Below are positions 54,305 through 61,125 of a stretch of 64,000 nucleotides of DNA, one piece after another. Every line of letters starts with the position of its first letter. The stretch's first letter is position 1. The position numbers and the translations under genes were made by a program. The stretch is taken from positions 62,001 to 126,000 of the forward strand of contig NZ_RCUX01000007.1 of assembly GCF_003667565.1 (NCBI RefSeq), written 5' to 3'. The notes below the pieces were generated by a model, which was given only the letters and a program-made list of their open reading frames with translations, had not been told where the DNA came from and made no database searches. Source of the stretch: Mycetocola tolaasinivorans (GTDB lineage Bacteria > Actinomycetota > Actinomycetes > Actinomycetales > Microbacteriaceae).

Positions 54305-54592
54305 ATGGCTGATAAGACTCTTAACAAGACCGAGCTCGTTGCGAAGATCGCTTCCGAGTCCGGCCAGAGCCAGGCTGCTGTCGGCGGCGTGCTCGATGCC
54401 CTGTTCAACGTTCTGGCCGAGTCGGTTGCAAACGACGTCAAGGTCACCATCCCGGGTTGGCTCGCTGTAGAGCGCACCGCTCGTGCCGCTCGCACCGGCC
54501 GCAACCCGCAGACCGGCGCCGAGATCCAGATCCCGGCCGGTCACTCGGTGAAGGTTTCGGCTGGTTCGAAGCTCAAGGCTGCCGCTAAGTAA
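54305..54592 (+). CDS. hup: HU-family DNA-binding protein
   Basis: A 95-aa HU homologue starting MADKTLNKTELVAKIASESG. The beta-arm region contains RTARAARTGRNPQTGAEIQIPAGH, matching the GRNPxTGxxxxIPA signature. It lacks the long Lys/Ala tail of mycobacterial or streptomycete HupS-type proteins. GAGGAGG lies 6 nt upstream. The 280-bp upstream gap contains a TCCGC/GCGGA hairpin (54184-54201) and TGGTACATT, an extended -10-like element. Monocistronic, with a strong terminator. Confidence 0.95.
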   Translation: MADKTLNKTELVAKIASESGQSQAAVGGVLDALFNVLAESVANDVKVTIPGWLAVERTARAARTGRNPQTGAEIQIPAGHSVKVSAGSKLKAAAK

Positions 54593-54624
54593 TTTTGCTT
54601 TTTGGCATCTAGCTTCACAGCGTG

Positions 54625-54659
54625 AGCAGAGGCAGACCCCGCGTGGGTCTGCCTCTGCT
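54625..54659 (+). terminator. Terminator after hup
   Basis: A perfect 15-bp stem (AGCAGAGGCAGACCC with its complement) around a 5-nt loop, followed by GCGTTTAA. Confidence 0.85.
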
Positions 54660-54696
54660 GCGTTTAACCGTGCACGTACTCGCGTAGGCTGGAGCG

Positions 54697-56667
54697 GTGT
54701 CACGAGTAACCCGCATCATCGCCCCGGCAGTTCTGCTGCTCACTGCCGTCCTGGCGCTCTTCGTAGCGCTTGCCATCGGTGGGGGTGCTCAGGCGCAGCA
54801 GCTTAGTGATCCGGGTGCCGGGGTGCGCTACGGACTGCCCATCGCCAAGATGGTGGTCAACATTTCCGCGGCCGGCATGATCGGTGCCCTCACGCTGGTG
54901 CTGTTTGCCCTGACGCCGCAGCGTCGCGAGTATGGCGCGGCCCTGGATGTCGCCTCCGCGAGCGCCGCCGTGTTCACGGTGGCCTCGGGTACAACCGGGG
55001 TCTTGACCTTCCTCAACGTTTCGGGTGTGCCGTTCCAGCTCACCGCCGAGTTTGGGTCGAAGATCGGGGTGTTCTTCACCGATGTCGAGGCCGGACGGGC
55101 GTGGTTGATCACCACGCTGATCGCCGCGGCCGTCACGGTGCTGTGCTTCTCCGTGCGCAACCAGACCCTGGTGTTTTTCGTGGGCGTCCTCGCGGCCTTC
55201 TCCCTCCTGCCGATGGCGCAGCAGGGGCATGCGGCCGGCACCTCGGGTCACGGCCAGGCCGTGACCGCCCTCGGCCTGCACCTGCTGTTCGCGGGTGTCT
55301 GGCTCGGTGGCCTGCTCACCCTCGTCTTTATTCGACAGCATCTTGAGCGTGGCCGACTCCCGATCGTGCTGGCCCGCTATTCAACGCTTGCGCTGGTCTG
55401 TTTTGTGGTCGTCGCCATTTCGGGCTATGCGAGCGCTGCGCTGCGCGTGGGATCCCTCGAGCAGCTGACGACCCCGTACGGCCTCCTGGTGGTCCTCAAG
55501 GGCCTCTCGCTGGTTATTCTGGGCCTGTTTGGTGCCTCGTATCGCCTGCGCATGATCGATCGCCTGGAAAAGCGTGGAAAGAACTCGACGTTCTGGTGGA
55601 TCGTGGTGGCCGAGTTGGCCTTCATGGGTATCGCCTCGGGTGTGGCCGCGGCCCTCGGGCGCACCGCGACCCCGGTGGTCGAGGACCTTCTGCCCACGCG
55701 CACCCCGGCCGAGCTTCTGACCGGCGATAAGCTGCCGCCCGAGCTCACCCCGTGGCGCCTGTTCACGATGTGGGAGATCGACCTCATCTGGCTGCTGGTG
55801 GGCGCATTCGGTATCTTCTTCTACATCATGGGCATGTATCGCCTGCATAAGCGTGGCGACAAGTGGCCGGTACTGCGTGCGGTGTCCTGGATCGCGGGGC
55901 TCCTGCTGCTGATGTGGATCACCAGCGGCGGTATCAACGTCTACCAGCGCTTCCTGTTCTCGACCCACATGCTGGGCCACATGGCCCTCACCATGGCGGT
56001 ACCGGTGCTGCTGGTGCCCGGTGCCCCGGTGACCCTCGCCATGCGGGCGATCCGCAAGCGACAGGACGGCTCTCGCGGGGCGCGCGAGTGGATCCTCACC
56101 GCCGTGCACTCGCGCTTTGCGACGCTGATCACCAACCCGGTGTTCACCGCGGTGATGTTTGCCGGCTCGCTCTGGGTGTTCTACTACACCGATATCTTCC
56201 GCTGGTCGATGGTGGACCACATCGGTCACGAGTGGATGATCATTCACTTCGTGATCACCGGCTACCTGTTTGTGCAGTCGCTTATCGGAATCGATCCGGT
56301 GCCGCACCGCCTCTCGTATCCGATGCGCCTCATCCTGCTGATCGCGACGATGGCGTTCCACGCGTTCTTTGGCCTCGCGATCATGTCCAATACGGGGCTG
56401 TTTGTGGCCGACTGGTTCGGCGCGACCGGCCGCACCTGGGGAGATCTCCCCATGGACGATCAGCGTGTGGGCGGCGGCATCACCTGGAGCATCGGGGAGA
56501 TCCCCACCGTGGCCCTCGCGATCGCCGTGGCCGTGCAGTGGAGCCGAAACGACGTTAAGGAACAGCGTCGTTCGGACCGCCGAGCCGACCGCACAAACGA
56601 TGCCGAACTTCGGGCTTACAACGAGCGCCTGGCCAAGATGGCCGAGCGCGATAACGCCCAGAAATAG
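54697..56667 (+). CDS. CopD-CtaG fusion: copper transport / cytochrome c oxidase assembly protein
   Basis: A 656-aa polytopic membrane protein with more than a dozen helices. The N-terminal half is CopD-like, with LGLHLLFAGVWLGGLLTLVF (conserved His) and SGYASAALRVGSLEQLTTPYG. The C-terminal half is a CtaG/caa3-assembly domain, with FSTHMLGHMALTMAVPVLLVPGAP, DHIGHEWMIIHFVITGY and MAFHAFFGLAIM containing many His/Met residues that may bind copper. Such fusions are usual in actinobacteria and serve copper delivery to the oxidase. TAGGCT ends 6 nt before GTG 54697, suggesting a leaderless mRNA. The C-terminus is a charged cytosolic tail. Confidence 0.9.
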   Translation: MSRVTRIIAPAVLLLTAVLALFVALAIGGGAQAQQLSDPGAGVRYGLPIAKMVVNISAAGMIGALTLVLFALTPQRREYGAALDVASASAAVFTVASGTTGVLTFLNVSGVPFQLTAEFGSKIGVFFTDVEAGRAWLITTLIAAAVTVLCFSVRNQTLVFFVGVLAAFSLLPMAQQGHAAGTSGHGQAVTALGLHLLFAGVWLGGLLTLVFIRQHLERGRLPIVLARYSTLALVCFVVVAISGYASAALRVGSLEQLTTPYGLLVVLKGLSLVILGLFGASYRLRMIDRLEKRGKNSTFWWIVVAELAFMGIASGVAAALGRTATPVVEDLLPTRTPAELLTGDKLPPELTPWRLFTMWEIDLIWLLVGAFGIFFYIMGMYRLHKRGDKWPVLRAVSWIAGLLLLMWITSGGINVYQRFLFSTHMLGHMALTMAVPVLLVPGAPVTLAMRAIRKRQDGSRGAREWILTAVHSRFATLITNPVFTAVMFAGSLWVFYYTDIFRWSMVDHIGHEWMIIHFVITGYLFVQSLIGIDPVPHRLSYPMRLILLIATMAFHAFFGLAIMSNTGLFVADWFGATGRTWGDLPMDDQRVGGGITWSIGEIPTVALAIAVAVQWSRNDVKEQRRSDRRADRTNDAELRAYNERLAKMAERDNAQK

Positions 56668-56675
56668 CCTTCCGA

Positions 56676-56709
56676 GCGGTGGGCCGACCCCGAGGGGCCG
56701 ACCCACCGC
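56676..56709. terminator. Terminator between convergent ctaG-like and small-protein genes
   Basis: GCGGTGGG and CCCACCGC enclose a central CCCC/GGGG pair. It lies 8 nt after the copper-protein gene and 3 nt from the end of the minus-strand small gene. Confidence 0.65.
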
Positions 56710-56712
56710 AGC

Positions 56713-56868
56713 TCAGCGCGCCCTAGACGGATGCCCCGGGGTGCGCGCCTCGGCCAGGGTGTCGAGCCAGGGTGCGATGTCTACGGGAATCGAGTAGATC
56801 GCGGGCGGGTGGTGCAGACGGGTCTCGGCATCGGTGTCGGATGCCGGGCGGGTAACGCGGTCGTTCAT
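56713..56868 (-). CDS. Small protein of unknown function at the end of the PadR operon
   Basis: A 51-aa protein, MNDRVTRPASDTDAETRLHH to a GHPSRAR end. ATG 56868 has GGAGAAC placed 3-4 nt upstream, a good ribosome site. It follows the HAAS membrane-protein gene by 43 nt on the same strand and is followed by a terminator hairpin. A central hydrophobic patch (PAIYSIPVDIAPWLDTLAEA) is too short and interrupted for a membrane helix. No family recognised. Confidence 0.5.
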   Translation of the reverse strand: MNDRVTRPASDTDAETRLHHPPAIYSIPVDIAPWLDTLAEARTPGHPSRAR

Positions 56869-56911
56869 GATGTTCTCCGATGGTGGGGTGTGCCGGAAGG
56901 TGGCGTGGCGC

Positions 56912-58054
56912 CTACGGTGCGGGCGTCGGGTCGGTGGTGGGCGAGTTCTCGGTGCCGGGAGTGTCCTCGATGGCAGGAGCGTTCGCAGCTCCCTGGGTGT
57001 CTTCAGTGGGCGGGTTCTCGTCGGCGGGGGCACCCTCGACGGGGAGCGCGCAGCCGGGAAGGGCGCGTGCGTTCTCGAACGGGAACGAGACGCCCAGAGC
57101 GGCTGCGGATCCGGCCCCGGAGGACGGTGCGGGGCTCGGATCGGGGGTGGGCGTCGGAGCCGGCAAACCCGAGGTGGTGCCCACGACCTCGAGCGGGAAG
57201 GCGTTGGTGATGGGGCCCTGGCTGGTATCGGTGCGGGTCTGCAGCTCGATGTCGGTATCCGATACCGAATCCCAGCGGCGAATGATTCCCTCGCTATCGG
57301 CGGGCTCCAGTGTGAGCGGCGTGCCCGCGGAGTCGAAGAGTTGAACGCGGTCGAGGGGGAGACCCGCGCAGTCGTAGGCGAAGATGTTCTTGACGTTCTC
57401 ACCGTTCATGGTGAGCCCCGGGGGTGCCTCCCACGTGTCCGAGTCGGACCCCTGAGAGCCGTACTCATCGTAGGAGAGCCCGTGAATCGCGGTGGGAACC
57501 ATGAACAGCAGGGCGATGACCGCGACGATGCTGACGATGACCTTGAGCACCCGCAGGAGGGTGGAGCCGAGCCAGGCACCGCGTCCCCACTGAACGCTCA
57601 GAACGATGGCGGCGGCCAAGAGGAGCCACCCCAGGAAATCGGCCGGCAGAAGCCAGTTGAGGCGCACCCCGACCGCACCGGTGCAGATAAACAGCGCCCA
57701 TCCGCGAGCGACCCACCAGACGGGTCGCAGCGACACCACAAACCGCCAGAGGGGGGCGACGCGGCGGTGCTGGGTCAGGGCGATGGCGCGGTCGCGGCGC
57801 GCCGCCCAGCGTTCACGGGCATCGGGCCGCGGGGGCACGTGGGTGCCCACCGCGGGCAGCCCGGCGGACTCCCGCAGCTCCTGCGCGTAGGCTGCCGGGT
57901 CGCCGAGGTCATCGGTGTCGGCCAGGCGTTCGGCGAGGTCGGCCTCCAGGCCCTCGGTGAGTTCCGTGATCTCCTCGGTCCCCAGATCGGCGAGGCGTGC
58001 GCGCACCTCGGCGGCGAAGGCGGTGGCGCGCGGGTCGGTCGAGATGCCGGTCAT
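56912..58054 (-). CDS. HAAS-domain membrane protein (PadR partner)
   Basis: A 380-aa protein. The N-terminal 70 residues match the HAAS (DUF1700-like) domain: FAAEVRARLADLGTEEITELTEG and DDLGDPAAYAQELRESAGLP. Three or four membrane helices follow (about residues 115-185), then an extracytoplasmic part with one Cys pair and a low-complexity Pro/Thr/Glu/Ala C-terminus. HAAS proteins are usually encoded beside PadR regulators, as here, with a 4-nt overlap. They are thought to link membrane signals to PadR; the details are unknown. GGAGGAA precedes the ATG. Confidence 0.82.
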   Translation of the reverse strand: MTGISTDPRATAFAAEVRARLADLGTEEITELTEGLEADLAERLADTDDLGDPAAYAQELRESAGLPAVGTHVPPRPDARERWAARRDRAIALTQHRRVAPLWRFVVSLRPVWWVARGWALFICTGAVGVRLNWLLPADFLGWLLLAAAIVLSVQWGRGAWLGSTLLRVLKVIVSIVAVIALLFMVPTAIHGLSYDEYGSQGSDSDTWEAPPGLTMNGENVKNIFAYDCAGLPLDRVQLFDSAGTPLTLEPADSEGIIRRWDSVSDTDIELQTRTDTSQGPITNAFPLEVVGTTSGLPAPTPTPDPSPAPSSGAGSAAALGVSFPFENARALPGCALPVEGAPADENPPTEDTQGAANAPAIEDTPGTENSPTTDPTPAP

Positions 58055-58404
58055 TTGGTTCCTCCCGGGGTGGTGGCGGGGTCTGATTCGGGGTTGATGA
58101 GTGCGCCCAGACGCTCGGCAAACGCGCTCCAGGTGCGGCTATCGGCCTCCAGGGTGGCGCGTCCCTGATCGTTGATGCCGTAGTACTTGCGATGTGGGCC
58201 GCCCTCGGAGGGCACCACGTAGGTGGACAGTAGCCCGGCGGCATAGAGCCGGCGGAGGGTGCCGTATACCGAGGCGTCCCCGACGTCCTCGAGGCCCGCG
58301 GCGCGCAGGCGACGGACGATGTCGTACCCGTAGCCATCCTCGTCACGGATCACCGCGAGCACCGCGATGTCCAGGACGCCCTTCAGTAGCTGTGTAGTAT
58401 CCAC
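58051..58404 (-). CDS. PadR-family transcriptional regulator
   Basis: A 117-aa PadR protein of the short type. GTG 58404 has AGGAGAA 5 nt upstream. The winged helix reads LLKGVLDIAVLAVIRDEDGYGYDIVRRLR and SVYGTLRRLYAAGLLSTYVVPSEGGPHRKYYGI (shown in part). It overlaps the HAAS gene by 4 nt. A promoter with TTGACT and TAGTGT, 16 nt apart, lies just upstream and is probably its own target. Confidence 0.9.
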   Translation of the reverse strand: MDTTQLLKGVLDIAVLAVIRDEDGYGYDIVRRLRAAGLEDVGDASVYGTLRRLYAAGLLSTYVVPSEGGPHRKYYGINDQGRATLEADSRTWSAFAERLGALINPESDPATTPGGTK

Positions 58405-58427
58405 GCGTTCTCCTATCAACACACTGC

Positions 58428-58455
58428 ACACTACTACGGAATGCGTAATAGTCAA
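58428..58455 (-). promoter_or_regulatory. Promoter of the PadR operon
   Basis: On the minus strand TTGACT and TAGTGT are 16 nt apart, 24 nt before the padR start. AGTGTG repeats around the -10 box could be PadR operator sequence. Confidence 0.6.
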
Positions 58456-58526
58456 GCGATTGTGTCCGATGTGTGTCGAACTGCGGGGTATCCTGGGATC
58501 TGTCGATTTCGAAATGAGGGGTCCGC

Positions 58527-59852
58527 GTGGCATCGTCCTCACCCGCGCTCAGTAGTGAGCAGCAGGCCGTGTTTGACCTCATCGAGGGCACCCGCGAGCA
58601 CCTGTTTGTGACCGGTCGTGCGGGTACCGGAAAGTCGACCCTGCTCAACCACCTCTCGTGGAACACCAGCAAGACAATCGTTATCTGTGCCCCCACCGGT
58701 GTCGCCGCGCTCAACGTGGGCGGCCAGACGATCCACTCGCTCTTTCGGCTGCCGATCGGCCTGATCGCCGATCAGGAAATCGAGCAGAACGACCAGACCA
58801 AAAAGCTCCTCAACACCATCGATACGCTGGTGATTGACGAGATCTCGATGGTGAACGCCGACCTCATGGACGCCATGGATCGCAGCCTGCGCCAGGCGCG
58901 GCAGCGTCGCCACGAGCCGTTCGGCGGTGTCCAGGTTGTCCTCTTTGGCGACCCGTATCAGCTCGCGCCGGTGCCCGGTCACGGCGAGGAGCGCGACTAT
59001 ATCGCCGACACCTACCGCTCGTTCTGGTTCTTCGATGCGAAGGTGTGGCAGGAAGCACCGCTGCGCGTGATCGAGCTCGTTCAGATTCATCGGCAGGCAG
59101 ACAACGACTTCCGCCGCATGCTCACCGCCGTGCGCCACGGCACCGTGGACGCCGAAATTGGCGGTCGCCTCAACGCGGCGGGGGAGCGTCCGCTGCCCGA
59201 GGACGGCGACACCATCATCACCCTCGCCGCCCGCAATGACGCGGTGACCCGGATCAACGCGGCGGCGCTCAAGAAGCTGCCCGGCCGCCTGCTCACCGCC
59301 CGCGCCGAGGTGACCGGCGAGTTCGGGAAGTCGGCGTTTCCGGCCGATGACAAGCTTGAACTCAAGGTTGGCGCGCAGGTGATGTTCCTGCGCAACGACG
59401 CCGCGGGGCCGGATGGTCAGCGCTGGGTCAATGGCACCATCGGCACCGTCACGCGCATCGATACCAACGTGTTTGTGGAGGTCGACGGCGAGGTCCACGA
59501 GGTCGAGCCGGCCATCTGGGAGAAGTATAAGTACAGCTACTCGCCGCTGACCAAGCAGCTCAAGCGCGATATCGTGGCGGAGTTTACCCAGTTCCCGCTC
59601 CGGTTGGCCTGGGCCGTGACGATTCACAAGTCCCAGGGGCAGACCTACGATCGCGCGATTGTGGACCTCGGTCCGCGCGCGTTCAGCCCCGGTCAGACCT
59701 ACGTCGCGCTCAGCCGCCTCACGAGCCTCGACGGGCTCTATCTCGCGCGCCCGCTGCGCCCGAGTGACGTGATCGTGGATGAGGACGTCGTGCGCTTCAT
59801 GAGCGGCCGCGAGTCCGTGGGGCCCGACGCCGCACCTCCGGCATTCTCCTAG
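58527..59852 (+). CDS. PIF1/RecD-like helicase or AAA-family ATPase
   Basis: A 441-aa superfamily 1B helicase. Motifs: Walker A VTGRAGTGKST near residues 28-38, TSKTIVICAPTGVAALN (motif Ia), DTLVIDEISMVNADLMD (Walker B, DE), VVLFGDPYQLAPV (motif III) and the C-terminal LAWAVTIHKSQGQTYDRAIVD (motif V/VI region). This is the PIF1/Dda-like set. GTG 58527 has GAGGGG 5 nt upstream. The gene stands alone and is divergent from padR. A role in DNA repair or replication is inferred from the family. Confidence 0.9.
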   Translation: MASSSPALSSEQQAVFDLIEGTREHLFVTGRAGTGKSTLLNHLSWNTSKTIVICAPTGVAALNVGGQTIHSLFRLPIGLIADQEIEQNDQTKKLLNTIDTLVIDEISMVNADLMDAMDRSLRQARQRRHEPFGGVQVVLFGDPYQLAPVPGHGEERDYIADTYRSFWFFDAKVWQEAPLRVIELVQIHRQADNDFRRMLTAVRHGTVDAEIGGRLNAAGERPLPEDGDTIITLAARNDAVTRINAAALKKLPGRLLTARAEVTGEFGKSAFPADDKLELKVGAQVMFLRNDAAGPDGQRWVNGTIGTVTRIDTNVFVEVDGEVHEVEPAIWEKYKYSYSPLTKQLKRDIVAEFTQFPLRLAWAVTIHKSQGQTYDRAIVDLGPRAFSPGQTYVALSRLTSLDGLYLARPLRPSDVIVDEDVVRFMSGRESVGPDAAPPAFS

Positions 59853-59893
59853 CGCTCGGCCTGAGCCGCACCGCCTGCGCGACCGCACGCAAA

Positions 59894-59925
59894 AACGCGG
59901 GCACCTCCGAGGAGGTACCCGCGTT
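59894..59925. terminator. Terminator between convergent helicase and heme oxygenase genes
   Basis: A 15-bp stem with one mismatch and a 2-nt apex (effectively a 4-nt loop) lies 14 nt after the heme oxygenase stop; the A5 run on its left provides a U-tract for that minus-strand transcript. Confidence 0.75.
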
Positions 59926-59939
59926 CACACACCCCGTGG

Positions 59940-60593
59940 CTACGCGGCCGCGGCGGCCTTCGCGGCGGTGAGGTCCACAAAAAGCTCGGTGTTGTAGGCG
60001 TAGGCGCGCACGATCTCTTCGATGACGCGCTCGCGCTCGGCGTCGTCCAGCTCCAGGCCGTCGAGCAGGGCGCGGTAGGCGTCCTTGAAGGCGGCGGCAT
60101 CTTCGATCTCGGGGAACGCGTAGAACTCGATGCCGCGCTCATCCAGCTCAAACTGACGCTTCATCAGGCGGGCGATGTACTGGCCGCCGGAGAGGTCGCC
60201 GAGGTAGCGGGTGTAGTGGTGGGCGATCAGGCCGCCGGCCCAGCTGGGGCCGACCTCGTTGATGCGTGCCACGTAGTTCACGGTGGTGGGCAGCGGGGCG
60301 ATCTGCTCGCGCCAGCCGTCACCGAGCAGGAATTCCAGGTCGCGCTCCAGCGAGGGCAGGCGGCGCAGCGACTCGAACACGAACGCGCCGGCCACCGGGT
60401 CGTTTGCCTGAGCGTCTGCGGCGGCCTCGAGGGCCTCGTAGATGAAGAAGTGCTGGGCGGTGAGGGCGGCGTAGTCCTCGCGGGTGCCGCGGCCGCGCAT
60501 CAGGTCGGCCATGAAGTCCGCACCCTCACTCGAGGAGTGATCGGTGGCGGTGCGCTCGCGAACCTGGGTGGAGAAGGGGGTGACATCGGTCAT
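59940..60593 (-). CDS. hmuO: Heme oxygenase (biliverdin-producing)
   Basis: A 217-aa heme oxygenase of the HmuO/HO-1 fold. The proximal heme ligand is His19 (RTATDHSSSEGADFM) and the distal helix has the diagnostic YLGDLSGGQYIARLM at residues 130-144. ATG 60593 has GGAGCG upstream. It releases iron from heme, with electrons supplied by a reductase not encoded here. A DtxR-like box lies in its promoter, so iron repression is likely. It follows a DUF2470 gene on the same strand by 134 bp. Confidence 0.93.
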   Translation of the reverse strand: MTDVTPFSTQVRERTATDHSSSEGADFMADLMRGRGTREDYAALTAQHFFIYEALEAAADAQANDPVAGAFVFESLRRLPSLERDLEFLLGDGWREQIAPLPTTVNYVARINEVGPSWAGGLIAHHYTRYLGDLSGGQYIARLMKRQFELDERGIEFYAFPEIEDAAAFKDAYRALLDGLELDDAERERVIEEIVRAYAYNTELFVDLTAAKAAAAA

Positions 60594-60652
60594 GAGACGC
60601 TCCGGACGTGCGGGGAAAATGGGGAAGGGGTGGGCACCGAGGGCCCGTTTAC

Positions 60653-60671
60653 TTAGGTTACCCATACCGGC
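60653..60671 (-). promoter_or_regulatory. DtxR/IdeR-like iron box upstream of heme oxygenase
   Basis: TTAGGTTACCCATACCGGC matches 13 of 19 positions of the DtxR consensus, including the full left half TTAGGTTA. It lies 60 bp upstream of the heme oxygenase start. Confidence 0.55.
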
Positions 60672-60727
60672 ACCGTGTCGGCAAGATGCTGGGCGATTTC
60701 TCGGCCGTTTTTCGGCCGGGTGTCGAA

Positions 60728-61033
60728 CTAGGCGTGCGGGCGCGGTTCGAGGCCCAGCTCGGCGCAGGCGCGGTCGTACAGCACCACGATCTCGCGACGG
60801 ATTTCGGGACGCTCGGTGATCGAGGTGCTCCACTCCACGCGCAGGTCGCGTGCCGCGTCGCCCACGGTGATGCTCCAGGTGCCGCCCTCGCCGTCCAGTG
60901 CGGTCATGACCGCGGTGGTGGCGTCGCGGTCACCGAAGGCGCGCGCAATCAGGAGGTTGTCATCGTTGTGGTCGTCGTTCATGTGGTGCAGGACGCCCGC
61001 AACGATCTCCGGGGCAAAAACAAAGGCGCTCAT
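60728..61033 (-). CDS. DUF2470 domain protein
   Basis: A 101-aa protein of the DUF2470 family, related to the C-terminal domain of HugZ-type heme-degrading proteins. The diagnostic start is FAPEIVAGVLHHMNDDHNDDNLLIARAFG, where the HMNDDH segment carries the conserved histidines. ATG 61033 has AAGGA 6 nt upstream. It is encoded just ahead of heme oxygenase on the same strand and has its own DtxR-like sequence upstream. A heme-handling role next to heme oxygenase is inferred. Confidence 0.85.
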   Translation of the reverse strand: MSAFVFAPEIVAGVLHHMNDDHNDDNLLIARAFGDRDATTAVMTALDGEGGTWSITVGDAARDLRVEWSTSITERPEIRREIVVLYDRACAELGLEPRPHA

Positions 61034-61046
61034 GGGGATCCTTCGA

Positions 61047-61065
61047 AAGAGTAAGGGTTACCTAA
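61047..61065 (-). promoter_or_regulatory. DtxR-like iron box upstream of the DUF2470 gene
   Basis: On the minus strand a TTAGGTAACCCTTAC core matches about 12 of 19 consensus positions. A second TTAGG half-site (61070-61074) overlaps in register, suggesting two bound dimers. Confidence 0.5.
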
Positions 61066-61125
61066 GTAGCCTAATGGATTTTTGGGAGACCCGCGTACAC
61101 CGCTAAAACGTGGGGCTAATTCGCA

